Source of the DNA: Bacillus sanguinis
GTDB taxonomy: Bacteria; Bacillota; Bacilli; Bacillales; Bacillaceae_G
Assembly (NCBI RefSeq): GCF_018332475.1
Contig: NZ_BOQB01000036.1
Coordinates: 1-51,011, forward strand
Length of the DNA stretch: 51,011 nucleotides
Reading direction: 5' to 3'
Shown here piece by piece: positions 1 through 9,037 of this stretch; within the stretch, counting starts at the first letter, position 1, and each line of letters opens with the position of its first letter. A program made the translations under genes and the position numbers. The notes below the pieces were generated by a model. The model was not told the DNA's origin, made no database searches, and saw nothing but the letters and a program-made list of their open reading frames with translations.

Positions 1-132
1 GTGATGATGATGATCATGGTGATTGTGCCCACCATGGTGGTGATGTCCTCCATGGTGGTTATGTCCTCCATTATGATGGTGACCTCCATGATTATGACGA
101 TAATACAATCCGTTATTTTCTATATAATTCAT
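1..132 (-). CDS. His/Gly-rich protein, partial (N-terminal 44 codons)
   Basis: The gene reads leftward out of the window, so only its first 44 residues are visible. It opens with MNYIENNGLYYRHNHGG and then becomes almost pure His and Gly with a few Asn and Asp. A good Shine-Dalgarno (GGAGAGGGG) lies 5 bases before the ATG at 132. Repetitive His-rich tails of this kind occur in Bacillus spore-surface proteins and in metal-binding proteins, so metal binding or a coat role is plausible but not shown. A CATATAATA element near 176-184 on this strand resembles a sporulation sigma-K -10 box, without a well-spaced -35 partner. I do not recognise the family, and the rest of the gene lies outside the window. 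Confidence 0.6.
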   Translation of the reverse strand, partial: MNYIENNGLYYRHNHGGHHHNGGHNHHGGHHHHGGHNHHDHHHH

Positions 133-520
133 TAATCCCCTCTCCTTTTCCATTTTCTCATCTTAATAGGTATTATATGAATAGTGCGGACCTTATTGGT
201 AACCTATATAATAAGAAGAATCCGCGTAATACGGATAACCATACCTTAGGCTTCATCATGCATCTGCCACAAACCTATGATCTGATTATTTCCTTTCCTA
301 TATAAAGGGCAAGTTTTTTGTCCCGCCGCCAACGTTTATTAACTAGCAAATAGCAAGATAATAACGTAACAATATACTGTATGTAGGACAAATGCGGAAA
401 GCATGGGGAAAATGTCTATATTTTGTAAAAAAAACAAAACACTTTATAATAAGAATGTCGGATTGTACCTTCTTATATGAAAAGTCTATATTTAAGAAAG
501 ATTAGAGGAATTATATAGAA
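133..520. other. intergenic region with weak small-ORF traces
   Basis: This stretch separates the divergent His-rich gene and cls. On the minus strand two overlapping short readings occur: one ends in GYPYYADSSYYIGYQ (stop near 190-193) with stops close upstream, the other begins MMKPKVWLSVLRGFF. Neither has a convincing ribosome binding site. The Tyr-rich one looks like the tail of a decayed spore-type protein. The right part holds the likely cls promoter. Nothing else was recognised. Confidence 0.3.
423..450 (+). promoter_or_regulatory. candidate sigma-A promoter for cls
   Basis: TTGTAA at 423-428 (4 of 6 matches to TTGACA) and a perfect TATAAT at 445-450 are separated by 16 bp. They lie about 70 bp upstream of the cls start codon. 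The -10 is ideal and the -35 is weak. Confidence 0.45.
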
Positions 521-2050
521 ATGAAGAAACCTATCGTCCAATTACTATTAATATTTACAATTGTATCTATCGTTCTTTTCCTATTAAATACATCTTATAT
601 TTCGTTATATACATTTGTCGGCGTTCTCTGGTCCATCACAATTGTAGGAATTTCATTCGTTATTTTTATCGAAAATAGATCTCCTCAAAGTACCTTAGCC
701 TGGTTTTTAGTATTAGCACTTCTTCCCGTTATAGGTGTACTTTTATACTCTATTTTTGGGCGTAGCCGTTGGAGAAGAAAAAAGCATCTCCATCGTTCAG
801 AAGAGCAAAGAAAGTTATTCCGTGAAATATTAGAAGGAAGACGACTAGAGTTATCACTCAAAGTCCCATTAAGTGAACGCTCTGTCCATTTAACAGAAGT
901 CGTACAAAAATTTGGAGGCGGGCCTGCAGCAGATAGAACAACTACAAAGCTTTTAACAAACGGAGATCAAACATTCTCAGAAATTTTGCAAGCGATCGAG
1001 CAAGCAAAACATCACATACATATTCAATACTATATTTATAAATCTGATGAGATTGGTACAAAAGTTCGGGATGCGTTAATAAAAAAAGCAAAATCTGGTG
1101 TTATTGTACGCTTCCTTTATGATGGACTCGGAAGTAATACGTTAAGAAGACGGTTTTTACAACCTATGAAAGAAGCTGGAATTGAAATTGTTGAATTTGA
1201 TCCTATTTTTTCAGCTTGGTTACTTGAAACCGTCAATTATCGTAACCACCGTAAAATCGTCATTGTAGATGGAGAAATCGGTTTTACTGGTGGACTCAAC
1301 GTCGGTGATGAATATCTTGGTCGTTCAAAAAAATTTCCCGTTTGGCGTGACAGTCATTTAAAAATAGAAGGAAAAGCACTATATAAATTACAAGCAATCT
1401 TTCTAGAGGATTGGCTCTATGCATCTAGTGGATTGAATACTTATTCTTGGGATCCATTTATGAATAGACAATACTTCCCTGGTAAAGAAATTTCAAATGC
1501 AGAAGGTGCTGTGCAAATTGTAGCGAGCGGACCAAGCTCAGATGATAAAAGCATTCGCAATACATTATTAGCTGTTATGGGATCTGCAAAAAAATCGATT
1601 TGGATTGCTACACCATACTTTATTCCAGATCAAGAAACTTTAACATTATTACGTTTAAGTGCAATATCGGGCATAGATGTACGCATTTTATATCCTGGTA
1701 AAAGTGATAGTATTATTAGTGATCAAGCATCTCAGTCCTACTTCACTCCACTTTTAAAAGCTGGTGCCTCCATTTATAGTTATAAAGATGGCTTTATGCA
1801 TGCAAAAATTGTACTTGTTGATGATAAAATTGCAACAATTGGAACAGCAAATATGGACGTACGCAGCTTTGAATTGAATTACGAAATTATTAGCGTACTG
1901 TATGAATCAGAAACTGTTCATGATATTAAACGTGATTTTGAAGATGACTTTAAGCATTCTACTGAAATTAAATGGAACGCTTTCCAAAAGAGAAGTATCA
2001 AAAAACGAATATTGGAGTCTTTTATGAGACTTATTTCTCCGTTACTGTAA
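521..2050 (+). CDS. cls: cardiolipin synthase
   Basis: The 509-residue membrane enzyme joins two phosphatidylglycerol molecules into cardiolipin plus glycerol. Two hydrophobic N-terminal helices (about residues 7-30 and 36-75) precede two phospholipase D (HKD) motifs: NHRKIVIVD near residue 242 and MHAKIVLVD near residue 427, each followed by a Gly-rich GG/GTAN segment. The length matches Bacillus Cls enzymes of about 480-510 residues. The start is supported by AGAGGA about 11 bases upstream of ATG 521. It stands alone, with its own upstream promoter-like site. B. cereus group genomes carry several cls paralogs, so which one this is cannot be told from the sequence alone. Confidence 0.93.
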   Translation: MKKPIVQLLLIFTIVSIVLFLLNTSYISLYTFVGVLWSITIVGISFVIFIENRSPQSTLAWFLVLALLPVIGVLLYSIFGRSRWRRKKHLHRSEEQRKLFREILEGRRLELSLKVPLSERSVHLTEVVQKFGGGPAADRTTTKLLTNGDQTFSEILQAIEQAKHHIHIQYYIYKSDEIGTKVRDALIKKAKSGVIVRFLYDGLGSNTLRRRFLQPMKEAGIEIVEFDPIFSAWLLETVNYRNHRKIVIVDGEIGFTGGLNVGDEYLGRSKKFPVWRDSHLKIEGKALYKLQAIFLEDWLYASSGLNTYSWDPFMNRQYFPGKEISNAEGAVQIVASGPSSDDKSIRNTLLAVMGSAKKSIWIATPYFIPDQETLTLLRLSAISGIDVRILYPGKSDSIISDQASQSYFTPLLKAGASIYSYKDGFMHAKIVLVDDKIATIGTANMDVRSFELNYEIISVLYESETVHDIKRDFEDDFKHSTEIKWNAFQKRSIKKRILESFMRLISPLL

Positions 2051-2177
2051 GCAATCAATGTACTATTGATTGCTTTTTCTTTTATATTTGTCCTCCTTCC
2101 TTTTCTTTGCATACCATATTAAAACAAGTTATCATAAGATGTATTACTTTATGAAAATAATGTTAGGTGGGACATAC

Positions 2178-3071
2178 ATGTTAGAACAATTTCATATACA
2201 TGCAGATTTAAAACAGCAGCTTTCTACAATTCACGAAAAGAATAAACAAGAAGCTGGTGAAAATGCACATTTAATCGGTACAAAAATATATAAAGCATCT
2301 GATAATAGCATTATCGAAGATGCCATTACAGCACTTCTTCTTGGCAAAAATATTCTATTAAAAGGACCGACTGGTAGTGGTAAAACAGTACTAGCTGAAA
2401 CTCTTTCTTCTTTATTCCAAAAACCAATGCATAGCATTAACTGTTCTGTCGATTTAGATGTAGAAGGTATTTTAGGATACAACACACTACAAACGAAAGA
2501 TGGCGCATCTGAAGTTACATTCGTTAACGGTCCTCTTATGAAAGCAATGAAGAACGGCCATTTCCTATATATTGATGAAATCAATATGGCAAAACCTGAA
2601 ACATTACCACTTCTTCACGGTGCATTAGATTACCGTAAAATGATTACAAATCCATTTACACAAGAAGTTGTATACGGTGATGATGAGTATCGTGTAATCG
2701 CAGCAATTAATGAAGGCTACGTTGGGACAAGTGAACTAAACGAAGCGTTAAAAAACCGTTTCGTTATTATTGAAGTTCCTTACATCCAAGGTGATACATT
2801 AAAAGAACTATTATTAGCAGAATCAAAATTAAAAGACACTGCAACAATCGAAAAGTTCGTTGCATTTGCAAGCGATCTTATGCCTTTAGCTCGTGATGGC
2901 CGCGTAAGTGAAGAAGCAGCAAGTATTCGTGGCATTATCGATGCATGTGATTTAGGTGTATATATTCCTGTTATGCGTGCAATTGAACGTAGTATTATCG
3001 CAAAATTAAACGATGAAACAGAACAAATGACTGTCCGTGAATTAGCAGAAAGTTATTTCTTTGAGGGATAA
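2178..3071 (+). CDS. yojN: MoxR-family AAA+ ATPase (YojN type)
   Basis: The 297-residue ATPase has Walker A GPTGSGKT at residues 63-70, Walker B YIDEINM near residue 135, and the compact MoxR/NorQ/CbbQ architecture. Such ATPases work with a VWA protein to load metals or remodel partner complexes. The next gene, 3 bases downstream, encodes a VWA protein, giving the classic pair (B. subtilis yojN/yojO, related to norQ/norD). A longer open frame starts at 2070, but the ATG at 2178 has AGGTGGG at the right distance and gives the usual family length, so I use it. No nitric oxide reductase or other obvious client gene is adjacent, so the client is unknown. Confidence 0.88.
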   Translation: MLEQFHIHADLKQQLSTIHEKNKQEAGENAHLIGTKIYKASDNSIIEDAITALLLGKNILLKGPTGSGKTVLAETLSSLFQKPMHSINCSVDLDVEGILGYNTLQTKDGASEVTFVNGPLMKAMKNGHFLYIDEINMAKPETLPLLHGALDYRKMITNPFTQEVVYGDDEYRVIAAINEGYVGTSELNEALKNRFVIIEVPYIQGDTLKELLLAESKLKDTATIEKFVAFASDLMPLARDGRVSEEAASIRGIIDACDLGVYIPVMRAIERSIIAKLNDETEQMTVRELAESYFFEG

Positions 3072-3074
3072 TTT

Positions 3075-4958
3075 ATGAGACAAATTTTTAGTGACAAAAA
3101 AATTGATGCGTCGCTGTTTCTACAAATGGAAAACTTAATGTATGCTCTTCTCAAAGAAGACGATGCCTACCTTGAGTATGGCTATAAAGCATACTACGAC
3201 GAAATTGAAAAAAAGGTTGTCATTAGTCACTTTTGGGATGATCGAAAAGAAGAGGATACAGTAATCGGATTAAAAAGCGAAGTGTTTTTAAAAGCACTTG
3301 GTAATAAACATTACTCGGACATGACTTTAATTCGTTCTTATGCGATTAAATTACAAGAATCACCCTTAAAAAAGTTTTTAACACAATTATTTGTTCTATT
3401 AGAAGATTTACGTGTTGAGGAAATCGTAAAAAACTTACGCCCTGGCACAAAGCATATTTTTAAAAGAAGAAAAGAAATGTATCGCAATTACTTTGGTTCA
3501 CAAAATGAAATCAATCGTGTTCGTAACTATCACGGTGATCGTCTATTTTGTCTCTGCTATCTTTCATTAACGAGCGATAAATATGAAATGTTTAATAATG
3601 AATATTTCGAGCAAATTGAAGCTATTCTGCATGAAACATTCCAAGCTCGTAATACGGAAGATATTATGTATATCGTTGAGAAAATTCGCTATCGTTTAGA
3701 GGAGCTTCTTGAAAGTGATATGCTTAACAATTATTTCGGACATGCTCCGCTCTACTTATCTGTTATTGCAGACGAAAAGAACTGTCGCGTCGAAGAGTTA
3801 GCAAATGATGATACGCAGCTCATAGATGACGATGAAAATAAAAACAAAATGGATGAAAGTTTCTCTACATGGCATCGTGAAAATAAAAATAACGAAAACG
3901 AGAACTTTTTACGCTTTGAATTAGAAAGCGGAACAAAAACAAACATGATGGGCGATACTGCTCGTGAATCAGAAGATGGCGACCAAGCACTTGGTTCTGT
4001 ACAAGGTACTTCTCAAAAGAGTACACAATCCAACTTTGATGGTGCTGATACGGAAGAATCAAGAGCTTCACACGCTTCTAGCCAAAACGAGGGTGCATAC
4101 GGTAAGTATAACGTTGGTGCTTCTCATACATTTAAAGAAGCTCGCAAAGCAAATACCGATGAGAAAAAAGATTACCAAGCTATCAAATCAGTCGTTAATA
4201 AAGATGTAAAAGAATTAAAAAAAATTATCGAAAAAACGATTGAGAATAAAACGAATGCAAATAGTGATAAATATTACGGAAGACTTCGTAAGAAATTCCT
4301 TCGTATTTATACTGAAAAGCAGCCGCGCATGTTTTATAAAAAAGGACAAGAATCACAAGAACTTGACGTTGCATTCCAACTACTAGTGGACTGCTCTGGT
4401 TCTATGTATAACAAAATGGAAGAAACGAAAAAGAGTGTGGTCCTATTCCATGAAGCATTGAAATCTTTAAAAATCCCGCACGCTATTAGCGGATTTTGGG
4501 AAGATGCTTCTAGTGCTAAGCCTGAAGATAAGCCGAACGTTATCCATGAAGTTGTAACGTATAAAAACTCAACGTTACCAAACGTTGGTCCCGAAATTAT
4601 GCAGCTTCGCGAAGAAGAAGATAACCGCGATGGATATATTATTCGTATCGTTTCTGAAAAACTTGCAAAAAGACCAGAAAAGCATAAATTCTTACTTGTC
4701 TTTACAGACGGTGAACCTTCTGCGTTAGACTATCAACAAGATGGTATTTTAGATACGCATGAGGCTGTCAAACTTGCTCGGAAAAGTGGTATGGAAGTAA
4801 TCGGAATCTTCATCGAAGAAGGTGAAGCGAAGGAAGCAACTTATCAATTAATGAAGAACATTTATAACCATCACTTCTTAGTTGCAAATCACGCTGAAGA
4901 TTTACGTCTGAAGATTAAACCACTATTGAAAAAATTATTACTGAAGACGATTGAATAG
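3075..4958 (+). CDS. yojO: VWA-domain protein, NorD/YojO-like partner of the MoxR ATPase
   Basis: The 627-residue soluble protein has a C-terminal von Willebrand A domain with the MIDAS motif DCSGSMYN near residue 439 and a later TDGEPS. The middle (about residues 255-370) is acidic, low-complexity and rich in Asn, Glu, Ser and Asp, as in NorD/CobT-type proteins. The N-terminal half resembles the helical part of YojO. It starts 3 bases after the ATPase gene, so the two are translationally coupled and should form a MoxR-VWA chaperone pair. A strong terminator follows immediately. B. subtilis YojO was named from similarity to NorD, but this locus has no NO reductase genes, so that function should not be assumed. 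Confidence 0.88.
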   Translation: MRQIFSDKKIDASLFLQMENLMYALLKEDDAYLEYGYKAYYDEIEKKVVISHFWDDRKEEDTVIGLKSEVFLKALGNKHYSDMTLIRSYAIKLQESPLKKFLTQLFVLLEDLRVEEIVKNLRPGTKHIFKRRKEMYRNYFGSQNEINRVRNYHGDRLFCLCYLSLTSDKYEMFNNEYFEQIEAILHETFQARNTEDIMYIVEKIRYRLEELLESDMLNNYFGHAPLYLSVIADEKNCRVEELANDDTQLIDDDENKNKMDESFSTWHRENKNNENENFLRFELESGTKTNMMGDTARESEDGDQALGSVQGTSQKSTQSNFDGADTEESRASHASSQNEGAYGKYNVGASHTFKEARKANTDEKKDYQAIKSVVNKDVKELKKIIEKTIENKTNANSDKYYGRLRKKFLRIYTEKQPRMFYKKGQESQELDVAFQLLVDCSGSMYNKMEETKKSVVLFHEALKSLKIPHAISGFWEDASSAKPEDKPNVIHEVVTYKNSTLPNVGPEIMQLREEEDNRDGYIIRIVSEKLAKRPEKHKFLLVFTDGEPSALDYQQDGILDTHEAVKLARKSGMEVIGIFIEEGEAKEATYQLMKNIYNHHFLVANHAEDLRLKIKPLLKKLLLKTIE

Positions 4959-4960
4959 AA

Positions 4961-4989
4961 AAACAGGAGCGTTGTCGCTCCTGTTTTTT
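4961..4989. terminator. bidirectional intrinsic terminator
   Basis: The hairpin ACAGGAGCG-ttgt-CGCTCCTGT is followed by T6 on the plus strand and a comparable T-tract on the minus strand. It sits between the convergent yojO and Nudix genes. Confidence 0.9.
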
Positions 4990-4996
4990 CTTTCGA

Positions 4997-5419
4997 TCAC
5001 TTTGTTTCTGGTTGAAACTTGTATGGAATGGATACTTCTAATAATGCCTCGAATCCACCATCGTAGAATGGGAATCGTTCATTTGCGATTGTTCGATCCA
5101 CCCACTCTATTGCAGAAATTTCTTCTTCATCTTCTGCAGTAAGTTCACCTGTTACTACATTTGCTCGGAATGTAAACAATAGCGCATGATTCCCTGCCTC
5201 TTCAAAGAATTTTTCATTGATCGCAACAAGTCCACCTGCCACAGTAGTTACACCTGTCTCTTCTTTTACCTCCCTTACTAGAGCTTCCTCTAATGTTTCA
5301 CCCTTTTCAACAGCTCCGCCCGGTAATGACCAAACGTTTTGTTCTGCATTATGTACCATTAATACTTTATCCGTTTCTTCATCATGTATTAGTGCATATA
5401 CGACGTCAACTCTTTGCAT
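4997..5419 (-). CDS. Nudix hydrolase
   Basis: The 140-residue protein carries a complete Nudix box (GX5EX7REVXEEXGX) from GGAVEKGE to REVKEETGV, about residues 37-60. These enzymes hydrolyse nucleoside diphosphates linked to another moiety (MutT/NUDT-type housecleaning). The substrate cannot be read from the sequence. The start is the ATG at 5419 with GGAGGGAGAG 6-8 bases upstream; the longer open frame from 5455 runs into the hairpin of the upstream gene. It lies downstream of tdh on the same strand but behind a terminator, so it is probably expressed separately or by read-through. Confidence 0.88.
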   Translation of the reverse strand: MQRVDVVYALIHDEETDKVLMVHNAEQNVWSLPGGAVEKGETLEEALVREVKEETGVTTVAGGLVAINEKFFEEAGNHALLFTFRANVVTGELTAEDEEEISAIEWVDRTIANERFPFYDGGFEALLEVSIPYKFQPETK

Positions 5420-5436
5420 GAGACTTCTCTCCCTCC

Positions 5437-5475
5437 AAAAATAATGAAGAGCCAATTCCTAAGAATCGGCTCTTC
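5437..5475 (-). terminator. intrinsic terminator after tdh
   Basis: GAAGAGCC and GGCTCTTC arms with inner pairing are followed on the minus strand by ATTATTTTT. The site lies 3 bases past the tdh stop and ahead of the Nudix gene. Confidence 0.75.
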
Positions 5476-5478
5476 CTC

Positions 5479-6444
5479 TCAATTCATCACTAACTCAGCT
5501 GTGAGCTTTTTTTTTAACTTAGCCAACATGTCCGTTGTCATTTTGTCTAAATCGTATTCTGCTTTAAAGCCCCACTCTTTCATTGCTGCCGTTGCATCAA
5601 TTGAGTTTGGCCAGCTATCAGCGATTGTTTGACGAGCAGGATCTACAGCGTAATCCATTGTAAACGTCGGAATGTGTTTACGAATGGATGCTGCGATTTG
5701 CTCTGGCTCAAAGCTCATTGCTGTAATATTGAACGCGTTTCTATGCACAAGTTTACTTGGATCAGCTTCCATTAATGAAATAATCGCTTGTAAAGCATCT
5801 GGCATATACATCATATCCATGTATGTTCCTTCTGCAATGTATGAGGTGTATGTGCCTTTTTTAATCGCCTCATAATAAATTTCAACTGCATAGTCAGTTG
5901 TTCCGCCTCCTGGAGGAGCTACGTAAGAAATTAAACCTGGGAAACGTACACCACGCGTATCAACGCCAAACTTTTGATGATAATAATCACATAATAATTC
6001 TCCTGCTACTTTGTTTACCCCATACATCGTAGTCGGACGCTGAATTGTATCTTGTGGCGTATTATCTTTCGGCGTTGATGGACCGAATGCACCGATAGAA
6101 CTTGGCGTGAAAAACTTACAGTTTAATTCACGAGCTGCTTCTAATGCATTTACAAGTCCGCCCATATTTAAATTCCAAGCAAATAACGGATTTTTTTCCG
6201 CCGTTGCTGAAAGTAAAGCTGCTAAATGAATAATTGTATCTACTTCATTACGTTTTGCGATATCATGTAGCTTTTGTCCATCTGTTACATCTAACGTTTC
6301 AAATGGACCAGATGTTACTACTTCACTATCTGTTTCACGAATATCTGTTGCAATAACATTTGATGCGCCGTATACATCACGAAGTTTCATTACTAGTTCA
6401 GAACCAATTTGCCCTAAAGAACCGGTTACTAGAATTTTTTTCAT
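5479..6444 (-). CDS. tdh: L-threonine 3-dehydrogenase, short-chain (epimerase-like) type
   Basis: The 321-residue extended short-chain dehydrogenase has the NAD-binding motif GSLGQIG near residues 8-14 and the catalytic YGVNK (YxxxK) near residue 145. It would oxidise L-threonine to 2-amino-3-ketobutyrate with NAD+. The assignment rests on its family look (UDP-glucose epimerase-like Tdh) and on kbl lying directly upstream in the same operon, 44 bases away, since Kbl takes the unstable product. The start is the ATG at 6444 with GAGGAG 8 bases upstream; a GTG at 6453 is also in frame. A general NAD-dependent epimerase label is the fallback, but the neighbour makes Tdh much more likely. Confidence 0.88.
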   Translation of the reverse strand: MKKILVTGSLGQIGSELVMKLRDVYGASNVIATDIRETDSEVVTSGPFETLDVTDGQKLHDIAKRNEVDTIIHLAALLSATAEKNPLFAWNLNMGGLVNALEAARELNCKFFTPSSIGAFGPSTPKDNTPQDTIQRPTTMYGVNKVAGELLCDYYHQKFGVDTRGVRFPGLISYVAPPGGGTTDYAVEIYYEAIKKGTYTSYIAEGTYMDMMYMPDALQAIISLMEADPSKLVHRNAFNITAMSFEPEQIAASIRKHIPTFTMDYAVDPARQTIADSWPNSIDATAAMKEWGFKAEYDLDKMTTDMLAKLKKKLTAELVMN

Positions 6445-6488
6445 TTTCCCCACTCCTCATTTGCAAGCTATTCAAAAGATGCCTTTAC

Positions 6489-7679
6489 TTAAATGATGCC
6501 CATTTCTTTCCCTACTTTTTCATACTTACGAATTGCTTCATCTAACATTTCTTTCGTATGAGCTGCTGTTGGCATATTACGAACGCGTCCGGTTCCTTTA
6601 GCTACAGTTGGGAACACGATAGATTTTGCATATACGCCTTCTTCATTTAGACGTTTACTAAATTCTTGTGTTAATACTTCGTCACCAATAATACAAGGTG
6701 TAATTGGCGTTTCACTTTCTCCAATGTTAAAGCCAAGTTCTTTTAACCCTTGTTTTAAATAGCGGCCATTTTCCCATAGACGATCATGTAACTCTGTGCT
6801 TTCCATTAAAATTTCAATTGATCGCATACATGCAGCTGCATCAGCTGGTGTTAATGCTGTAGAGAATAAGAATGGACGTGAACGAACTTTTAACCAGTCA
6901 ATTAAGTTTTGTTTCCCTGCTACATATCCACCAATTACCCCAATTGCTTTTGATAATGTACCAATTTGGAAATCAACTTTGTCAGACAGACCGAAATGTT
7001 TTACAGTTCCTGCACCTTTTCCAAGTACACCTGAACCATGTGCATCATCTACATATGTCATTAAATCTAATTCTTCTGCAATCTCAACAATTTCTGGTAG
7101 TTTTGCAACATCTCCATCCATTGAGAAAACACCGTCTGTAATTACCATTAATTTATTGTAAAGCCCTGATTCTTTCGCCGCGATTGCTTTTTGGCGTAAA
7201 TCTTCCATATCAGAATGTTTATAAACAATAATTTTTGCTTTTGATAGACGACTACCATCAATAATAGAAGCATGGTTTAATTCATCTGAAAGAATCGCAT
7301 CATTTTTATCCATAACAGCTGAAATCGCTGCCATATTACAGTTAAACCCTGATTGATAAGCAATCGCTGCTTCTGTATGTTTAAACTTTGCAATTGTTTC
7401 TTCCAATTTAATATGCAAATCTAAAGTACCGTTAATTGTACGAACAGCTCCTGCTCCAACACCGTACTTATGAATGGCACCAATTGCAGCTTCTTGCAAA
7501 CGGCTATCTGTCGCTAATCCAAGATAGTTGTTTGAAGATAAGTTAATATATTCTTTTCCGCCAATTGTAATAATCGGTCCATTTGAACTCTCAAGCGGAT
7601 CAATTACGTTATAAAGCCCCTTTGATTTTAAATCCTCTAAATTTTCTTCTAAAAATTTCGCAAGTGTTTTACTAGACAT
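6489..7679 (-). CDS. kbl: glycine C-acetyltransferase (2-amino-3-ketobutyrate CoA ligase)
   Basis: The 396-residue PLP enzyme of the alpha-oxoamine synthase family cleaves 2-amino-3-ketobutyrate with CoA to glycine and acetyl-CoA. The PLP lysine lies in [12 protein letters not shown], with [10 protein letters not shown] as the aspartate region and the family-typical N-terminus [14 protein letters not shown]. The start is the ATG at 7679 with GGGAGG 6 bases upstream; the longer frame from 7694 begins inside that RBS region. Together with the downstream tdh it forms the two-step threonine degradation route. The family also contains biotin synthesis KAPA synthase, but the tdh neighbour settles the role. 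Confidence 0.93.
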   Translation of the reverse strand: MSSKTLAKFLEENLEDLKSKGLYNVIDPLESSNGPIITIGGKEYINLSSNNYLGLATDSRLQEAAIGAIHKYGVGAGAVRTINGTLDLHIKLEETIAKFKHTEAAIAYQSGFNCNMAAISAVMDKNDAILSDELNHASIIDGSRLSKAKIIVYKHSDMEDLRQKAIAAKESGLYNKLMVITDGVFSMDGDVAKLPEIVEIAEELDLMTYVDDAHGSGVLGKGAGTVKHFGLSDKVDFQIGTLSKAIGVIGGYVAGKQNLIDWLKVRSRPFLFSTALTPADAAACMRSIEILMESTELHDRLWENGRYLKQGLKELGFNIGESETPITPCIIGDEVLTQEFSKRLNEEGVYAKSIVFPTVAKGTGRVRNMPTAAHTKEMLDEAIRKYEKVGKEMGII

Positions 7680-7808
7680 CGTGAAGCCTCCCATCGTTCA
7701 TGTAAGCGAATTATTGTCTTAATAGTTCTAATAATCCCTCTACTAGCTTAACACGTTTTCAGAATTTATTATAGAAAAATAGTTTAAAGTAACCGCTTAC
7801 AATTCTAG

Positions 7809-8171
7809 ATTATATACGATTCATTACAAGAAATCTATCATTTACTTTTCATATTTGGAACCTTTACTTTTAGCGTTCAACACCCTGTTATTACTTCTTC
7901 ATTTGAAAGCTTACAAATGAGCGGGAAAAGAACGAGCTGGCTCGTCGATGATTATTTTAAAACGGGAAAACGCGTTGAACCTTGGATTGGTCAAGAAGTT
8001 ATTAAATATCACCGCACAACGGAAGAATATTTTACACTATTACAACAAGCAGGCTTTACAATTACATCCCTAAAAGAAGCTACACCAAATCAAAACTATT
8101 TTCAAAGCGCGGAAGAATATGAACGTCGTTTACGTATTCCCCTCTTTCTCTTATTCTCTTGTCGAAAATAA
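7809..8171 (+). pseudogene. C-terminal relic of a class I SAM-dependent methyltransferase
   Basis: A frame open from 7809 reads FGTFTFSVQHPVIT and then MSGKRTSWLVDDYFKTGKR, WIGQEVIKYHRTTEEYF and so on to a stop at 8171. This is the typical final third of a UbiE/type 11 methyltransferase: the last beta strands followed by the substrate-cap region. The N-terminal part with the SAM-binding GxGxG motif is missing; an in-frame stop lies at 7806 and no start or RBS is seen. An ATG at 7917 could open an 84-residue fragment but has no good RBS and could not form a methyltransferase fold. I read it as a truncated gene left beside kbl. Confidence 0.7.
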
Positions 8172-8201
8172 AAAAGACGATGATTTCCTCATCGTCTTTT
8201 T
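8170..8201. terminator. bidirectional intrinsic terminator
   Basis: The stem AAAAGACGATGA-tttcc-TCATCGTCTTTT has T-runs on both sides. It serves the relic side and the end of the iron transporter operon. Confidence 0.9.
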
Positions 8202-8203
8202 CT

Positions 8204-9025
8204 TTATCTCATTGCATGAGCAACTTCTTTACGTACACGTCTTCCTTTTCCATGTGGGATACAAAGTGGCGTCCCAAATAACGGATCCGTACTAATTTGA
8301 CATTCCATTCGGAATACATCACGTACTAGTTTCTCATCTACTACTTCTTCTGGCTTACCTTGTGCATATATTTGTTTATCTTGAATGGCTACAATATTAT
8401 CTGCATAACGGCATGCTAAATTTAAATCATGTAGTACCATAACAATTGTTCTTTGTTCTGTTTCATTTAATTCGAATAATAAATCTAGCACTTCAATTTG
8501 GTGAGTCATATCTAAATAGGTAGTAGGCTCATCCAATAAAATAATATCTGTATCTTGCGCAAGCGTCATTGCAATCCAAGCACGTTGACGTTGTCCACCT
8601 GAAAGAGCATGCACATCACGCTCAGCAAATTCTGTCATACCTGTTGCTGCAAGTGCTTTCTGTACCATTTCCTCATCTTTTTCTGACCATTGCTTCAGCC
8701 ATGTTTGATACGGATAACGTCCTTGCTTTACAAGTTGCAATACTGTAAGCCCTTCTGGCGCTTGCGGTCCTTGCGGTAAAATTGCCATTTGACGAGCGAT
8801 TTGCTTCGTTTGCATACTTTGAATGGCTTGATTATCTAACAAAATGTCACCAGTTGTTGGTTTTAATAATCTAGCTAGTGAACGCAATAAAGTTGATTTC
8901 CCGCAACCGTTAGAGCCGATAAAGATTGTAATTTCACCTTTTGGAATTTCTAAATTCAACTCATCAATAATAATTGTTTCACCATAAGACAACGTCAAGC
9001 GTTTCGTCTCCAATGCTTTTTGCAT
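8204..9025 (-). CDS. iron-siderophore ABC transporter, ATP-binding protein
   Basis: The 273-residue FecE/FhuC-type ATPase has Walker A GSNGCGKST near residues 37-45, the signature LSGGQRQRAWIA, Walker B DIILLDEPT with D-loop TYLD, and switch His in VLHDLN. It powers ferric-siderophore import through the two permeases encoded just upstream. Two starts are possible; ATG 9025 has GGGAG at 6 bases, whereas ATG 9031 touches the RBS, so 9025 is preferred. It is the last gene of a three-gene Fur-linked operon (permease, permease, ATPase) and ends in a terminator. Confidence 0.93.
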   Translation of the reverse strand: MQKALETKRLTLSYGETIIIDELNLEIPKGEITIFIGSNGCGKSTLLRSLARLLKPTTGDILLDNQAIQSMQTKQIARQMAILPQGPQAPEGLTVLQLVKQGRYPYQTWLKQWSEKDEEMVQKALAATGMTEFAERDVHALSGGQRQRAWIAMTLAQDTDIILLDEPTTYLDMTHQIEVLDLLFELNETEQRTIVMVLHDLNLACRYADNIVAIQDKQIYAQGKPEEVVDEKLVRDVFRMECQISTDPLFGTPLCIPHGKGRRVRKEVAHAMR

Positions 9026-9037
9026 ATTCATCTCCCT

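Noticed and set aside
1-132. Tandem repeat array in the His-rich segment suggesting a CRISPR or satellite
   Set aside because: The repetition is explained by His/Gly codons in an open frame; there are no repeat-spacer units.
7695-7808. Possible cre (CGTTTTCAG) upstream of kbl
   Set aside because: Only 12 of 14 positions match, with core positions missing.
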